A DNA stretch of 35,435 bases. It comes from Burkholderiaceae bacterium. Its GTDB lineage: Bacteria > Pseudomonadota > Gammaproteobacteria > Burkholderiales > Burkholderiaceae_A. The position numbers and the translations under genes are program-made. Below are positions 35,161-35,435 of this stretch, piece after piece. The DNA lies in assembly GCA_018882795.1 (NCBI GenBank), contig VERJ01000023.1, positions 1-35,435 on the forward strand, read 5' to 3'. The notes under the pieces were generated by a model, which saw only the letters and a list, made by a program, of their open reading frames with translations, was not told where the DNA came from and made no database searches. The number at the start of each line of letters is the position of its first letter. The first letter of the stretch is position 1.

Positions 35161-35435
35161 CGAGGGCTCGGGTCCTAGCCTCGGGTGTCGCTCGTTTCGC
35201 GGTCGGCAAACAACAGCTAAAAGCGTTTGCCTCCGACGCTCAACTCGTCGACATCCCGATGCTCTCCCCTCGTGTAGAAAGATGTCTCCTGGCCTAGCGC
35301 CGGGTTTCGCCCGGCTGCAGGCGTTCGCCGGTTCGAAATCCCGACGCTCTCCAGTCGTGTTACTTGACTGAGGCAATCAATTTCCCGAGGGGAGAGCGTT
35401 GGGGGATTTACTTGAGGAGCGTCGGAGCAAAACGC
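35161..35435. repeat. Palindromic dispersed repeat element, copy 2 (cut by window end)
   Basis: Inverted and longer relative of the element at 3190-3433. The left arm (35161 to about 35275) starts GGCTCGGG (35165-35172) and contains two nested stems. The outer one is CGGGTGTCG (35182-35190) with CGACATCCCG (35249-35258), one bulge. The tip stem is GGCAAAC (35205-35211) with GTTTGCC (35225-35231). A middle hairpin is GCCGGG/CCCGGC (35299-35315). The right part, 35280-35435, matches copy 1 on the other strand with about nine differences in 156 bp; it continues beyond the window with a second arm like the left one but inverted. The complete element is therefore probably arm, centre, inverted arm, about 330 bp by extrapolation. 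No protein gene is evident. Confidence 0.85.

Noticed and set aside
35320-35352. tRNA-like T-arm (GGTTCGAAATCC) in the repeat element, suggesting a tRNA or tRNA-derived repeat
   Set aside because: The bases flanking the loop do not form a five-pair T stem, and no D-arm, anticodon arm or matching acceptor strand can be found in either copy.

Overview
The window is a dense piece of chromosomal backbone from a member of the Betaproteobacteria, most likely order Burkholderiales, with moderately high G+C judged by eye. The assignment rests on gene order. The following runs are, as I recall, the usual Burkholderiales arrangement: ftsY / two M16 peptidases / rsmD-coaD-ferredoxin; TPR-lolB-ispE-tRNA-Gln-prs-rplY-pth; kdsD-kdsC-lptC-lptA-lptB-rpoN-hpf-ptsN-hprK-rapZ; and mlaFED-mlaA-mlaC-mlaB-ABC-ibaG-murA-hisG-hisD. 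I cannot name a genus. I see no phage, insertion sequence, CRISPR array or defence island.

Layout. Positions 1-3187: a tRNA-Leu read leftward, then rnr and rlmB (RNA decay and rRNA modification). 3190-3433: a palindromic repeat element filling the convergent rlmB/ftsY gap. 3438-10331: ftsY leftward, then rightward two periplasmic M16 peptidases, rsmD, coaD, a ferredoxin, ychF and a DUF423 membrane protein. 10317-15367: a leftward operon of TPR lipoprotein-pathway protein, lolB, ispE, tRNA-Gln, prs, rplY and pth. 15403-17335: mutM-mutY, the 8-oxoguanine repair pair. 17274-24840: a long leftward cluster of kdsD-kdsC (KDO synthesis), lptC-A-B (LPS transport), rpoN, hpf, ptsN, hprK and rapZ. 24922-26919: a KefB/C-type antiporter. 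26959-35151: a rightward cluster of mlaF-E-D-A-C-B (outer-membrane lipid asymmetry), an ABC ATPase, ibaG, murA (peptidoglycan) and hisG-hisD. 35161-35435: a second, inverted and longer copy of the repeat element, cut by the window edge.

Functionally the region is dominated by cell-envelope assembly (Lpt, Kds, Mla, LolB, MurA, IspE) and translation or RNA upkeep (rnr, rlmB, rsmD, rplY, pth, ychF, hpf, tRNAs). It also holds a regulatory core of sigma-54, EIIA-Ntr, HPr kinase and RapZ.

The most unusual material is non-coding. The two repeat copies share a 156-bp ungapped core at about 94% identity, lie in opposite orientations 32 kb apart, and start a few bases after a stop codon. Copy 1 has 15-bp terminal inverted repeats with one mismatch. 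Several stems are kept while the bases in them differ between copies. Other points: an RNase R without its usual N-terminal helix-turn-helix, whose start overlaps a strong tRNA promoter; a perfect intrinsic terminator directly before the rplY ribosome-binding site; an ABC ATPase with no adjacent permease; and a tRNA-Gln embedded five bases after ispE.
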